DNA of 59,319 nucleotides from Chloroflexota bacterium (GCA_005882775.1 VBDY01000129.1:1-59319); one strand, 5' to 3'; positions 8,618 through 16,627 are shown, counted from the first letter of the stretch. The notes: generated by a model not told the origin, from the sequence alone. Made by a program: numbers and translations.

Positions 8618-8875
8618 TTGCGCACCCTGCGCGAGGTGTTTTACGGCTTCACTGGCTTCGAGTTCGAACGCCAGGCCGCCCATTCCCGGGCGGACCTGGA
8701 GAACCTCTTCACCTTCATGATCATGGGCGAGCTGGTAGGGGTTCCCGTATTGCCGCCCTATTACGCCGTGCGTCTGGTGCCCTATCTTGTGAATACGGTA
8801 CCGGCCTGGCGGCGTCGCGTCCTCCGGGAGCGGCACCCCTTTGAACACGAGGAGTTTGACCTGCATGGAGTCTGA
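8618..8875 (+). CDS. Mini-protein 1, paralogue of the next gene, ATPase-linked
   Basis: I chose TTG at 8618 because GGGAAGG lies 6 nt before it; GTG at 8594 or 8546 would add residues. The 85-residue product carries a core shared with its neighbour: LFTFMIMGELVGVPVLPPYY, then an RL-x-PY-x-V stretch, ending in a basic WRRRVLRER. The middle 25 or so residues are hydrophobic with a PPYY kink, resembling a membrane hairpin or amphipathic anchor. It overlaps the next gene by 11 nt. I do not recognise the family. The position directly before two ArsA/GET3-like ATPases suggests it is their partner or cargo. Confidence 0.75.
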   Translation: MRTLREVFYGFTGFEFERQAAHSRADLENLFTFMIMGELVGVPVLPPYYAVRLVPYLVNTVPAWRRRVLRERHPFEHEEFDLHGV

Positions 8876-9146
8876 GAAAAAGAAGAAGCGCGGTCTGTTC
8901 GGCGTCTTCGGCACCGCCAAAGAGGTCATGTACGGGATGGCCTCCCACGACATGTCTCGCACGGCGCTGCGGACCCGGGCGAGCATGGAGCACCTCTTCA
9001 TCCTGATCACGATGGGGGACCTGCTGGGCGTCCCCATCCTGCCGCCCTACTACAGCCTGCGCCTGATGCCCTACGTCGTCCCCCAGATCAGCACCTGGAA
9101 GCGCCGTATGCTGCGCGAGCGCGATCTCACGGACGTGCTCGGCTAG
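8865..9146 (+). CDS. Mini-protein 2, paralogue of the preceding gene
   Basis: 93 residues from ATG 8865 (GGAG 10 nt upstream; TTG 8841 is an alternative). It starts with a lysine-rich stretch (EKKKKRG). It then repeats the core of mini-protein 1: EVMYG, EHLFILITMGDLLGVPILPPYY, RLMPYVV, WKRRMLRERD. Roughly half of the aligned positions are identical, so the two genes arose by duplication. The hydrophobic centre between basic ends suggests membrane association. It is followed after 10 nt by the first ATPase gene. Function unknown. Confidence 0.8.
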   Translation: MESEKKKKRGLFGVFGTAKEVMYGMASHDMSRTALRTRASMEHLFILITMGDLLGVPILPPYYSLRLMPYVVPQISTWKRRMLRERDLTDVLG

Positions 9147-9156
9147 AGGAAGCTCG

Positions 9157-10155
9157 ATGGCCATCGAGACCCCCAAGCAGACAGACCTGAAACGGGTCTT
9201 CGACCAGCACCCGGAGCGTCGCTACATCATGTTCGGGGGCAAGGGCGGGCTGGGCAAGACCACCTTCTCGGCCGCGACCGCCTATTGGTTGGCCCGCAGC
9301 GGCAAGCGGGTGCTGGTCTTCTCGGTCGACCCCCAGGCCAGCCTTTCCGACATCTTCCAGCGGGACATCTTCGGCAAGGGCCCGGTCCAGATCATGGAAA
9401 ACCTCTTCGCCCAGGAGATCGATGCCGACTCCCACATCAAGGCATACCAGCAGGAGATCCGCCAGAAGATCCTCGATATGTATGGCCTCACCGAGGTTCC
9501 GGAAGAGGTCGAGAACTACATCCAGGCGGCCAGCGCCGAGCCGGCCATGGAGGAGAGCGCCATTTTCGACGCGGTGGTCGACATCGTGGTCAAGGGCGAC
9601 TACGACTACTACATATACGACCTGGTCCCGCTAGGTCACGCGCTCTACTACCTGTCGATGGCCAAGGTCTACGACGAGTGGATCAACAAGATCACCCACC
9701 TGCGCGAGCAGATGCGGGAGTACGAGCAGGTGGCCAGCGTGATGAAGCGGCAGAAGGTGACCGAGGAGGACCAGATCCTGGCCGAGCTCCAGTACATCAA
9801 GAAGCGGATCAACACGTCCTCCCGGATCCTGACCGACCGGGTCAAGACCGCCTTCTTCTTCGTGGTCGTGCCCGAGGAGATGATCATCCTCGATACCCGC
9901 AAGGCGGCCGAGCTGTTCGCCCGCTTCGACGTTCCGCTCTCGGGATATGTGGTCAACCGGGTGCTCCCCGAGGAGCTGTCCGGCCAGAACGTGCCCGAAT
10001 ACCTGAAGAAGCGGATCACCATGCAGAAGCGCTACATGGGCGATATCCAGAGGACGCTGGGCAAGGATGTGCTCGCCTACGTGCCCGAGCTGGAGCGCGA
10101 TGTCACCGGGCTCGAGGCGATCGAGCGGCTCGCCACCATCATGTACGGCCAATGA
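9157..10155 (+). CDS. ArsA/GET3-type ATPase 1 with altered switch II
   Basis: 332 residues of the deviant-Walker ArsA/GET3 class. The P-loop is GGKGGLGKTT (27-36). Switch I is SVDPQ with Asp58, the residue equivalent to the catalytic Asp of Get3. Switch II, normally DTAPTGH, reads DLVPLGH (155-161), so the Thr-Ala pair is lost. The protein contains no cysteine, so neither the arsenite site of ArsA nor the zinc CxxC of Get3 is present. The helical insert is charged, not methionine-rich. It overlaps ATPase 2 by 4 nt (ATGA), which suggests a 1:1 complex. Confidence 0.88.
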   Translation: MAIETPKQTDLKRVFDQHPERRYIMFGGKGGLGKTTFSAATAYWLARSGKRVLVFSVDPQASLSDIFQRDIFGKGPVQIMENLFAQEIDADSHIKAYQQEIRQKILDMYGLTEVPEEVENYIQAASAEPAMEESAIFDAVVDIVVKGDYDYYIYDLVPLGHALYYLSMAKVYDEWINKITHLREQMREYEQVASVMKRQKVTEEDQILAELQYIKKRINTSSRILTDRVKTAFFFVVVPEEMIILDTRKAAELFARFDVPLSGYVVNRVLPEELSGQNVPEYLKKRITMQKRYMGDIQRTLGKDVLAYVPELERDVTGLEAIERLATIMYGQ

Positions 10156-11186
10156 GCACGGCCCCGCCGGCCGGCGCGCGTGCCGTGACCGACCCGATGG
10201 CCGGATACCTGGAGACCCATCCCGACCTGAAGTACGTGTTTTTCGGAGGCAAGGGTGGGGTGGGGAAGACGGTGATGGCGGGCGCGACCGCGGTCTGGAC
10301 GGCGGAGAAGGGGCGGCGCACGCTGCTGGCCTCGACCAACCCGGTGCACAGTCTCTCCGGGTTGCTCGGCCAGAACGTGTTCGGCAAGCACACGCCCGTC
10401 AACGGCGTCGCCAACCTGTTCGCCTACGAGATCGACACGAAAGACACGATCGAACGGTCGAAGCGCGAGATCCGGGAGAAGATCCAGTGGTTCCTCAAAT
10501 TCGCCGAGATCAGCACCAAGGCCGACGAGTTCGTCGAGTCGGCCACCATGAACCCGGCCTTCGAAGAGTCGGCCATGTTCGAGAACATGATCGACCTGAT
10601 GTTTCGCAACGAGTACGACGTGTATGTCTTCGACACCGCCCCAACCGCGAACGCTCGCCGGCTCCTGGGGATGAGCAAGGTCTACTCCCTCTGGGTCAAC
10701 AAGATGATGAAGAGCCGCGAGGAAGCGCAGAGCTTGCGCGAGATGCTCTCCTTCACCAAGAAGAAGGAGCAGGACCCACTGATGGACTACCTGGTCGAGT
10801 TCCGAGGCCGGATGGAGCACGCCCGCGAGCTCCTGACCGACGACAAGAAGACGGCATTCTTCTTCGTGACCCTGCCCGAGGCGCTGCCCATCGCCGTCAT
10901 CACCCGCTTCATCAACTGGTTCAGCGAGTTCGGAATCCCGGTCGGCGGGGTGCTGGTCAACATGCGGATCGACCGTTCGGTGGTGACGCCGGAAAGCGCT
11001 GCCTTCGTCCGCAACCGGCTAGCCATGCAGGACGAGCACATGCAGACCATCTGGGAAAAGTTCGACTCCCAGGTGCGGGCGATCGTTCCCCTCTTTGAAG
11101 ACGAGGTGCGCGGGTCCGAAATGCTCCGCCGACTGGCCCGGGAGGTCTTCAGCCCGGCGGAGGCGGCGTCGCGTAACGCAGGGTAG
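10152..11186 (+). CDS. ArsA/GET3-type ATPase 2 with Asn in place of the catalytic Asp
   Basis: 344 residues from ATG 10152, overlapping the previous stop. The P-loop is GGKGGVGKTV (32-41), with Val at the second Thr. Switch I reads STNPVHSLSG, so Asn63 replaces the Asp that activates water in Get3, and the following LSD becomes LSG. Switch II keeps DTAPT but ends AN instead of GH (161-167). No cysteine is present. Because ATPase 1 keeps the Asp but lost the Thr of switch II, the two proteins look complementary. Its 3' end overlaps the convergent gene at 11149 by 38 nt. Confidence 0.88.
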   Translation: MSTAPPAGARAVTDPMAGYLETHPDLKYVFFGGKGGVGKTVMAGATAVWTAEKGRRTLLASTNPVHSLSGLLGQNVFGKHTPVNGVANLFAYEIDTKDTIERSKREIREKIQWFLKFAEISTKADEFVESATMNPAFEESAMFENMIDLMFRNEYDVYVFDTAPTANARRLLGMSKVYSLWVNKMMKSREEAQSLREMLSFTKKKEQDPLMDYLVEFRGRMEHARELLTDDKKTAFFFVTLPEALPIAVITRFINWFSEFGIPVGGVLVNMRIDRSVVTPESAAFVRNRLAMQDEHMQTIWEKFDSQVRAIVPLFEDEVRGSEMLRRLAREVFSPAEAASRNAG

Positions 11187-11817
11187 CTCGCGAGAGCTGG
11201 TGGACCAGCCGGGCAAAGCCGTCCGGCGAGAGGCTGCTTCGATCGGGAACGTTCATGGCGAGGGTCAGGTGCATCCCCTGGCGCCGGATCGACAGCCGTA
11301 CCAGGTTCTTAGCCTGATCTCCCAGCTCCGAGATCAGGTCATTTGCTAGGCGGCGCGGAAGCTCCCCACCGGCCGACGCCAGGCGGAATGAACTTAGAGG
11401 GCTTTCGGTCCAGCGTTCCTGGGCGGCCGCGTGCCGGGCGTCGCCGGCGAGCACTGAACCCGGCCGGTAGAGCTCGAGACCCCAGATCGGCTGCTGGCGC
11501 AAGCCGAGCTGAAGCAGCACCATGTCGCGGCGCCCGTTGATGCGGTTGATGGCCCAGATCATGGGCACGTCCCAGGACTCGGCCAGGCCGGTCAGAGATC
11601 CCTCCGTGAAGGGCGGCTTGAGCCCCTGGACCTCGAGCCGAAACGAGTGGGTGGTGATCCATTGGATGGCCTGCCTTCCTCCAAGCGGATCGAGCGCGCG
11701 CTTGCACCAGACCGCGAGCGTCCGTCCTCGCCGGCGCATGACCTCGTTGCCGACCAGGTACCAGATAACGAGCAGCGCCCCGAGCGCAACCACCACGCCA
11801 ACCAGGGTTTGCGACAC
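11149..11817 (-). CDS. Membrane-anchored protein of unknown function
   Basis: 222 residues. One N-terminal transmembrane segment (about 4-23, VGVVVALGALLVIWYLVG) is followed by basic residues, giving a probable inside-facing soluble domain. The rest contains no motif I recognise. A proline-rich C-terminus ends the protein. It is convergent with ATPase 2, overlapping it by 38 nt, so expression of the two may interfere. Confidence 0.65.
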   Translation of the reverse strand: MSQTLVGVVVALGALLVIWYLVGNEVMRRRGRTLAVWCKRALDPLGGRQAIQWITTHSFRLEVQGLKPPFTEGSLTGLAESWDVPMIWAINRINGRRDMVLLQLGLRQQPIWGLELYRPGSVLAGDARHAAAQERWTESPLSSFRLASAGGELPRRLANDLISELGDQAKNLVRLSIRRQGMHLTLAMNVPDRSSLSPDGFARLVHQLSRATLRYATPPPPG

Positions 11818-11837
11818 TGGGCCTCAGGCTAAGGCGT

Positions 11838-12518
11838 TTAGCGCGACCGAGTCAGCCGCTCCACCAGCCGGCGCTGCTCCGGGTTGCGCAGCTGCTGGGG
11901 CCGGTCGGTCAGGAAGGCGATGAAGCTCTCCGGGTCGAGCTCGTGCCGCTTACGCCCCTGCGCCAGCTCAACCACGCCGTCTCTTACCCGAGCGGAGACC
12001 GTCTCGCCTTCCTCCTCGGCGGCAAACAGGCCGAAGTCGATTCGCCAGCGAGCCCGAGCCGCTTTAGAGCGCGCCGGTACCGGGAGCTCGATGTCGTCCG
12101 CGTGAATCGCGTACTCGCGCGCCAGGTGCCAGACCTGCAGCCGCAAGGGATACGGACCGACCGAGGTCGGGACCTTTCCCCGAACCCCGATCCGCCCCCA
12201 GGCGCGCCGGACTCGCTTCTGCCGCCGCTCCCACTCCGCCAGGACTTCGGCGGGAGTCAGATGGCGGCGCTGGCGCACGCCATGCTCGTTCCAGGCATTC
12301 AGGCTTCCGGGAAAAGCCAGCTCGCCCAGGGTTTCATCGAGGCAGGCTTCGTTGTAGAGCTCGTCGGTGCAGAGGTGGGCCACCACATCCTTCACGCTCC
12401 AGCCGGCGCAGTGGCTCTTCCGGCGCCAGCCCGCGGGATCAAGACTGTGCAGGTGGCGGCGCAGCCGCCGGATCTCCGCGTCATAGGCTGGAAACGGGTC
12501 GGCCGTCTTCGGATTCAT
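11838..12518 (-). CDS. Maleylpyruvate isomerase / DinB-like thiol-dependent enzyme family
   Basis: 226 residues from ATG 12518 (MNPKTADPF). An upstream in-frame start at 12575 would add 19 residues but would run across the promoter region of the divergent gene. The four-helix DinB-type N-terminus has the typical SHCAGWSVKDVVAHL segment. A second histidine region WHLAREYAIHADD follows at about 155-167. This family includes mycothiol-dependent isomerases in actinobacteria; which low-molecular-weight thiol is used here is unknown. Lies 20 nt from the membrane protein gene on the same strand. Confidence 0.75.
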   Translation of the reverse strand: MNPKTADPFPAYDAEIRRLRRHLHSLDPAGWRRKSHCAGWSVKDVVAHLCTDELYNEACLDETLGELAFPGSLNAWNEHGVRQRRHLTPAEVLAEWERRQKRVRRAWGRIGVRGKVPTSVGPYPLRLQVWHLAREYAIHADDIELPVPARSKAARARWRIDFGLFAAEEEGETVSARVRDGVVELAQGRKRHELDPESFIAFLTDRPQQLRNPEQRRLVERLTRSR

Positions 12519-12534
12519 CGGGTAAGATGCCCCA

Positions 12535-13344
12535 ATCGCTTCCCGGGCATCTAGCGATCCTCTCATCTTCGGCACCTACCTCGCACCCTCCTCGGTAGAG
12601 GCCTATCGCTTCGTGGCGGAACAGGTGGGCACGGTCACCGGCCGGGGCGCCAGGCTGGTGGTCGGCCGGAGCTACGATGAGCTCCTCGACAGCTCTGTCG
12701 ACGTTGCCTTCATCTGTGGCTGGCCCTATGTGCGTCTGGTCGCGCAAAACCCGGGCCGGATCGAGCTGCTGGCGGCGCCCGTCCTCAGCGGCTCGCGATA
12801 CCAGGGGAAGCCGGTCTATTTCTCCGATGTGATCGTGCGCGCCGGCAGCCCGGTCGAGCGATTCGAGGACCTTCGCGGGCACTCCTGGTCCTTCAACGAG
12901 CCCACCTCCTACTCCGGATATCTCGCCACGCTTTACCACCTGGCCAGGATGGGCGAGAGGGGGCCCTTCTTCGGTCGCGCGGTCGCCGCCGGGTCGCACC
13001 AGGAATCGATCCGCAAAGTGGCCAGTGGTGAGGTCGACGCTTCGGCCATCGACTCCCAGGTGCTCGAGCTCGAGCTCCGCCGCCACCCGGAGCTGCGACC
13101 GGAGCTCCGCGTCATTGAGTCGTTCGGGCCGGCGGCAATTCAGCCGGTGGTGGCCAGCGACCGGCTGGACGCCGGGCTGCGTCGCGACATCAAGTCGGCC
13201 ATCCGCGCCGTCTCTGGCGAGCCGCTCAGAGCCTGCCTCTTCGAGTCGTTCGTCAGCGTGGACGATGGCGCCTACGACAGAATGCGACAGGCTGAGCAAC
13301 AGGTGATGGCGGCGCGCTTGACCTTGTCTGCTAACCGACTGTGA
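12535..13344 (+). CDS. PhnD/SsuA-like substrate-binding protein; start codon unusual or frameshifted
   Basis: The ORF is open from 12526 to 13344, but the first canonical start (GTG 12613) lies inside conserved sequence: PLIFGTYLAPSSVEAYRF precedes it in frame. The product resembles PhnD-type phosphate/phosphonate binding proteins (GRSYDELL, DVAFICGWPYV, YFSDVIVRAGSP, EPTSYSGY). I place the start tentatively at ATC 12535, 6 nt after a TAAGAT -10. An alternative is ATG 12527 followed by a one-base indel near 12556, which would give MPQSLPGHLADPLIFG. No signal peptide is seen and no permease is adjacent, so it may be a cytosolic sensor-like member. Confidence 0.65.
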   Translation: MASRASSDPLIFGTYLAPSSVEAYRFVAEQVGTVTGRGARLVVGRSYDELLDSSVDVAFICGWPYVRLVAQNPGRIELLAAPVLSGSRYQGKPVYFSDVIVRAGSPVERFEDLRGHSWSFNEPTSYSGYLATLYHLARMGERGPFFGRAVAAGSHQESIRKVASGEVDASAIDSQVLELELRRHPELRPELRVIESFGPAAIQPVVASDRLDAGLRRDIKSAIRAVSGEPLRACLFESFVSVDDGAYDRMRQAEQQVMAARLTLSANRL

Positions 13345-13891
13345 TCTGGCCCTCCAACAGAATCTCATGGAAGGTCAGTCCGGAGACAGTCAGGACGACG
13401 GTAGCTCCCGGTCCGCCCGCAGTCACCGAGGCAGTGAACGGTGTGGTTTCCCCGGGCGGCGTGGCTCCAAGCCCGGTCACGGTCGCCGTCCCATTCATGA
13501 CTGCCGTTCGGCCTGTTACGTGCACGGAGGTTACCTTCCCGGTCACATACATAGCGTTGACCTCAAACGTCCCGCTCTCGGCACCTGTGGCTGTAGCTGG
13601 GGCCAGGGCGAGGCACTCGAAAGCTCCTCCCTGTCCGTTAGCGTGAAAGGCGAGAACGGTCGTCACCGGTAGAGGCGCGGCCCCGCCGGTGCCGCCCTCG
13701 ATGATTGTCCTGGCGCCGCCAGACACCTGATGATCACGTTCCTTCGAGGCTCCGGCACTAATTGGTCGCGACGTGGAGCCAACCAGGGCAGCTAACACCA
13801 GTGCAGCCCCCACCCAGAGCCAGAGCCGCCGCCATCCGAGACCACGGTTCAGGGGGCTGACTCGCTGAAAAATCGAACCATTGTCCACCAC
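13331..13891 (-). CDS. Secreted or membrane-anchored hypothetical protein
   Basis: 186 residues, GTG start with GAGGAGG 9 nt upstream. A hydrophobic segment at about 23-44 (WLWVGAALVLAALVG) preceded by arginines acts as a signal peptide or anchor. The exported part is Thr/Val/Gly-rich and beta-type, with GTFEVNAMYVTGKV and VTGRTAVMNGTATV stretches suggestive of a small beta-sandwich. Only one cysteine is seen. Its end overlaps the PhnD-like gene by 14 nt. It is downstream of another exported protein gene on the same strand (13979-14626). Confidence 0.7.
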   Translation of the reverse strand: MVDNGSIFQRVSPLNRGLGWRRLWLWVGAALVLAALVGSTSRPISAGASKERDHQVSGGARTIIEGGTGGAAPLPVTTVLAFHANGQGGAFECLALAPATATGAESGTFEVNAMYVTGKVTSVHVTGRTAVMNGTATVTGLGATPPGETTPFTASVTAGGPGATVVLTVSGLTFHEILLEGQITVG

Positions 13892-13934
13892 GGGATTTCG
13901 CCTCCTCTATCCAAGGATCATTTCGAGATCAGGG

Positions 13935-13956
13935 GAGATGCCTCGGCAGGCATCTC
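13935..13956 (-). terminator. Hairpin between two exported-protein genes
   Basis: GAGATGCC and GGCATCTC form a perfect 8-bp stem with a 6-nt loop, just after the stop of the minus-strand gene at 13979. No T-run follows, so it is a weak terminator or mRNA end-stabilising element. Confidence 0.45.
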
Positions 13957-13978
13957 TCCTCGCGGTCCGTCGGGAGAG

Positions 13979-14626
13979 CTAGTCGTCCTCGCCGTGCCTG
14001 AGCACGTGGAAGGCTGTGCGGTTCGAGTGGTTCCCAGCGGTTGGCGGGTCGGGGTGGAAGAAGTTAACGAAGTGTCTCGTCGCGTTGAACCCCTCATCCA
14101 TAGAATGCGGGCTGCCCACCGGGAGCATGCAGCTCACGACCAGGACTCCATCGAGCCCGTCGGAGTACGCAATCCGCAGTACGGCCAGTCCTGAGCGCGC
14201 ATCTTCCCGGTTTCCGATGTCGTCATCGGCGGTCGGGGGCAGGCTTCCCGGCGCGGGATGCCAGCTGATCAGCTCGGTCACCCGGTAGGTGTTATTGGTG
14301 CCGCTGCTCGGTCCAACGTCAGTGTTGTCGGTCGACCACTTCCCTCCACCGGTCACCTGGCGGGGGTGCCCGGGCCTGAAGGTTCCACTACCCGTGAGGT
14401 TGAGGGCTGAATCATCCTCTGCCCTGGCGGTCGCCTCCCCGCCGGGTTTGATCTCGGGCGCACCACCAATAATGTTGAGCTCGATCAGATCCCACCTGAT
14501 CCTGCTGCCTCCCCGGTTGCCTTCATCCCCGTTTGCGAACGCAGCAGAAGGAACGCTCAACCCGCCGAGGACGCCCGCGGCTGCAACGCCCTTCAGGATC
14601 TGTCGCCGACTGACTTGGTCTTTCAT
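13979..14626 (-). CDS. Tat-exported hypothetical protein
   Basis: 215 residues from ATG 14626, with AGGGAGAAGGGG just upstream. The N-terminus MKDQVSRRQILKGVAAAG is a twin-arginine signal, ending near SVPSAAFA. The mature domain contains GGAPEIKPGGEATARAEDDS and LTGSGTFRPG, typical of small secreted beta-rich proteins seen next to other Tat substrates. It is expressed from a TTGACC-17-TAGGGT promoter at 14689-14717. No enzyme motif is visible. Confidence 0.75.
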   Translation of the reverse strand: MKDQVSRRQILKGVAAAGVLGGLSVPSAAFANGDEGNRGGSRIRWDLIELNIIGGAPEIKPGGEATARAEDDSALNLTGSGTFRPGHPRQVTGGGKWSTDNTDVGPSSGTNNTYRVTELISWHPAPGSLPPTADDDIGNREDARSGLAVLRIAYSDGLDGVLVVSCMLPVGSPHSMDEGFNATRHFVNFFHPDPPTAGNHSNRTAFHVLRHGEDD

Positions 14627-14688
14627 GGCCCCTTCTCCCTTGAAAGAAACGACTCTGCCAGGGGCTCGGCTCACGCCGAGACGTGCTC

Positions 14689-14717
14689 ACCCTAAGCGAA
14701 GTTAAGAGGTCGGTCAA
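14689..14717 (-). promoter_or_regulatory. Sigma70-type promoter for the minus-strand Tat protein gene
   Basis: Read on the minus strand: TTGACC, 17 nt, TAGGGT. Around the -35 are three AAGAGG motifs at 14705, 14717 and 14727 on the plus strand (spacing 12 and 10 nt), which could be a direct-repeat binding site for a response regulator. Confidence 0.55.
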
Positions 14718-14807
14718 GAGGATTTAAGAGGTTGCACATTCCACTTAACCCAAACGGTCACGAGGCCGGTATGGTTGAGCTTGCGCTTGAAATCTCGAGC
14801 CGCCGCC

Positions 14808-14836
14808 TTGACAGTCCCCCGAGTCGGTGCGATCTT
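14808..14836 (+). promoter_or_regulatory. Sigma70-type promoter for the haloperoxidase-like gene
   Basis: A consensus TTGACA is followed after 17 nt by GATCTT. The ribosome binding site AGGGAGGAG of the downstream gene lies about 55 nt further on. Confidence 0.6.
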
Positions 14837-14903
14837 TCGGGCGGAGGTGGGGCGTGGCCATGCCTCTCTCTCGATACTGGGCGTGAACTAAGGGAGGAGA
14901 CAG

Positions 14904-16454
14904 ATAACCGGGCGCGAGCCTTTACGCATCACACGGCGAACCGCGCTCAAGTGGGGCGCGCTGGCCGCAGCCTCGCCTGCGATGGGGCGCCTTCCCCTGG
15001 ATGTTTTCGCCTCCGCCCGGGCCGAGTCCCAGCCGGGCGACAGCATCGTCCTGCTCTGGAATGCTGCCATCCTGCAGGGGGTCCGTGAGTCGAAGCTCGG
15101 TCCCCCAATGGTTGCCCGGGCCCTCGCGATCGCCCACACCTGCGTCTTCGACGCTTGGGCCGCCTACGACCGCCGCGCCGTTGGTACCCGCCTGGGCAGC
15201 TCTCTGCGCAGGCCAGCTCGAGAGCACCGGCTTGCCGATCAGAGGACGGCCATCAGCTTTGCCGCATATCGGGCAGCTGTCGATCTCTTCCCGGCTTCCA
15301 GGTCAACCGTCTTCGACCCGCTCATGACCAGCCTGGGTTATGACCCGGGCAACACCACCACCGACGTCAGCACCCCGGCCGGCGTTGGGAACGTGGCCGC
15401 CAACGCCGTCCTCGACTTCCGCCACTCGGACGGCGCGAACCAGCTGGGCGACAACGTCAACGGTTTGCTCGGCGTCCCGTATTCGGACTACACAAGTTAT
15501 CAGCCGCGCAATGACCCTATGGACTTGCGGGGCAGCTTCGACTCATCGACCGTTCACGACGCCAACCTTTGGCAGCCGCTGCGCTACGTTGACACGAGCG
15601 GAAACCTGGTGACGCCGAAATTCGTTGGCGCCCAATGGCACAGGGTGACGCCGTTCGCACTCACCTCTGCCGCCCAGCTACGGTCGCCGAGCGGTCCCGT
15701 AAGATACGGCTCCGAAGCCTACGCAACCCAGGCCCGAGCCTTGCTCGAGGTCAGTGCCGGTCTGACGGACGAGCAGAAGATGATCGCCGAGTACTGGGCT
15801 GACGGGCCTCACTCCGAACTCCCCCCGGGGCACTGGGACATTTTTGCCCAGTTTGTTTCGCGCCGCGACCGGCACGGTGCCCACCAGAACGGGGTCGAAG
15901 CGGACGTCAAGCTTTTCTTCGCGCTCACGAACGCGATTTTCGATGCCAGCATCTGTTGCTGGGACAACAAGCGAGCCTTCGACAGCGTCCGACCGATCAC
16001 CGCGCTGCGCTACCTCTTTCACGGGCAACAGGTGCCTGCCTGGGCGGGGCCGAATCAGGGCGCGCGACTGATCGACGGCGGTGATTGGTTCCCGTATCAG
16101 CCGAGGACATTCCCGACACCGCCCTTCCCCGGATACAGCTCAGGACATAGCACCTTCAGCGCCGCCGGTGCCGAGATCCTGAAGCTTTTCACGCGGAGCG
16201 AGAGATTCGGGGGGTCGGTTTCCTTCCTCGCCGGGAGTTCGAAGGTCGAACCCGGGGCCGTTCCCGCGCAAGACCTGACTCTGCGCTGGGCGACCTTCCG
16301 GGAGGCGGCCGACCAGGCGGGCCTGTCCCGGCGCTATGGCGGGATCCACTTCGAGCAGGACGATCTCGACGCCCGGATCGCAGGGCGGCTCGTTGCCAGG
16401 CAAGTCTGGGCAAGAGCGCTGCGTTATTTCAAAGGAACCGGTCAAGAGGAATAG
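14904..16454 (+). CDS. Tat-exported vanadium-haloperoxidase/PAP2-like protein, probable ATA start
   Basis: The first ATG (14982) would cut through a signal peptide. In frame upstream, 26 codons encode ITGREPLRITRRTALKWGAL, a clear twin-arginine signal. GGGAGG lies 6 nt before the ATA at 14904, so ATA may initiate, or an ATG was lost. The mature part (about 475 residues) has the vanadate-dependent phosphatase/haloperoxidase signature GYSSGHSTFSAAGAE and a later RRYGGIHFEQDD, with Arg and His as in the anion-binding pocket. Members oxidise halides or act as acid phosphatases. Which activity applies is not decidable from sequence alone. Confidence 0.8.
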   Translation: MTGREPLRITRRTALKWGALAAASPAMGRLPLDVFASARAESQPGDSIVLLWNAAILQGVRESKLGPPMVARALAIAHTCVFDAWAAYDRRAVGTRLGSSLRRPAREHRLADQRTAISFAAYRAAVDLFPASRSTVFDPLMTSLGYDPGNTTTDVSTPAGVGNVAANAVLDFRHSDGANQLGDNVNGLLGVPYSDYTSYQPRNDPMDLRGSFDSSTVHDANLWQPLRYVDTSGNLVTPKFVGAQWHRVTPFALTSAAQLRSPSGPVRYGSEAYATQARALLEVSAGLTDEQKMIAEYWADGPHSELPPGHWDIFAQFVSRRDRHGAHQNGVEADVKLFFALTNAIFDASICCWDNKRAFDSVRPITALRYLFHGQQVPAWAGPNQGARLIDGGDWFPYQPRTFPTPPFPGYSSGHSTFSAAGAEILKLFTRSERFGGSVSFLAGSSKVEPGAVPAQDLTLRWATFREAADQAGLSRRYGGIHFEQDDLDARIAGRLVARQVWARALRYFKGTGQEE

Positions 16455-16627
16455 CCTTCGGGCGCCGGTTCGCCCAATCCTTTCCTGACCTAGAAGACAC
16501 ACATCAGTTCGCCGGACAGCTGTTTGGTTCTTGACAACTCTGCGCGACGGCGCAGCGTCGATTTGTCGCGGTGAGTCGTGGCCGAGGAAGACGCTAACTC
16601 GGCGTTACGGGAAGAGAGGAGAAGGCC

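Noticed and set aside
9285-10151. Extended N-terminus of ATPase 2 running back through ATPase 1
   Set aside because: The extension is a shadow frame; the P-loop and the ATG at 10152 with ATGA overlap define the real start.
9157-11186. Arsenic resistance (ArsA) function for the two ATPases
   Set aside because: No cysteine is present in either protein and no arsB, arsR or arsC gene is nearby.
16531-16560. TTGACA at 16531 as promoter of the interrupted Tat gene
   Set aside because: No acceptable -10 at 16-19 nt; the region instead holds a small CTGCGC/GCGCAG hairpin.
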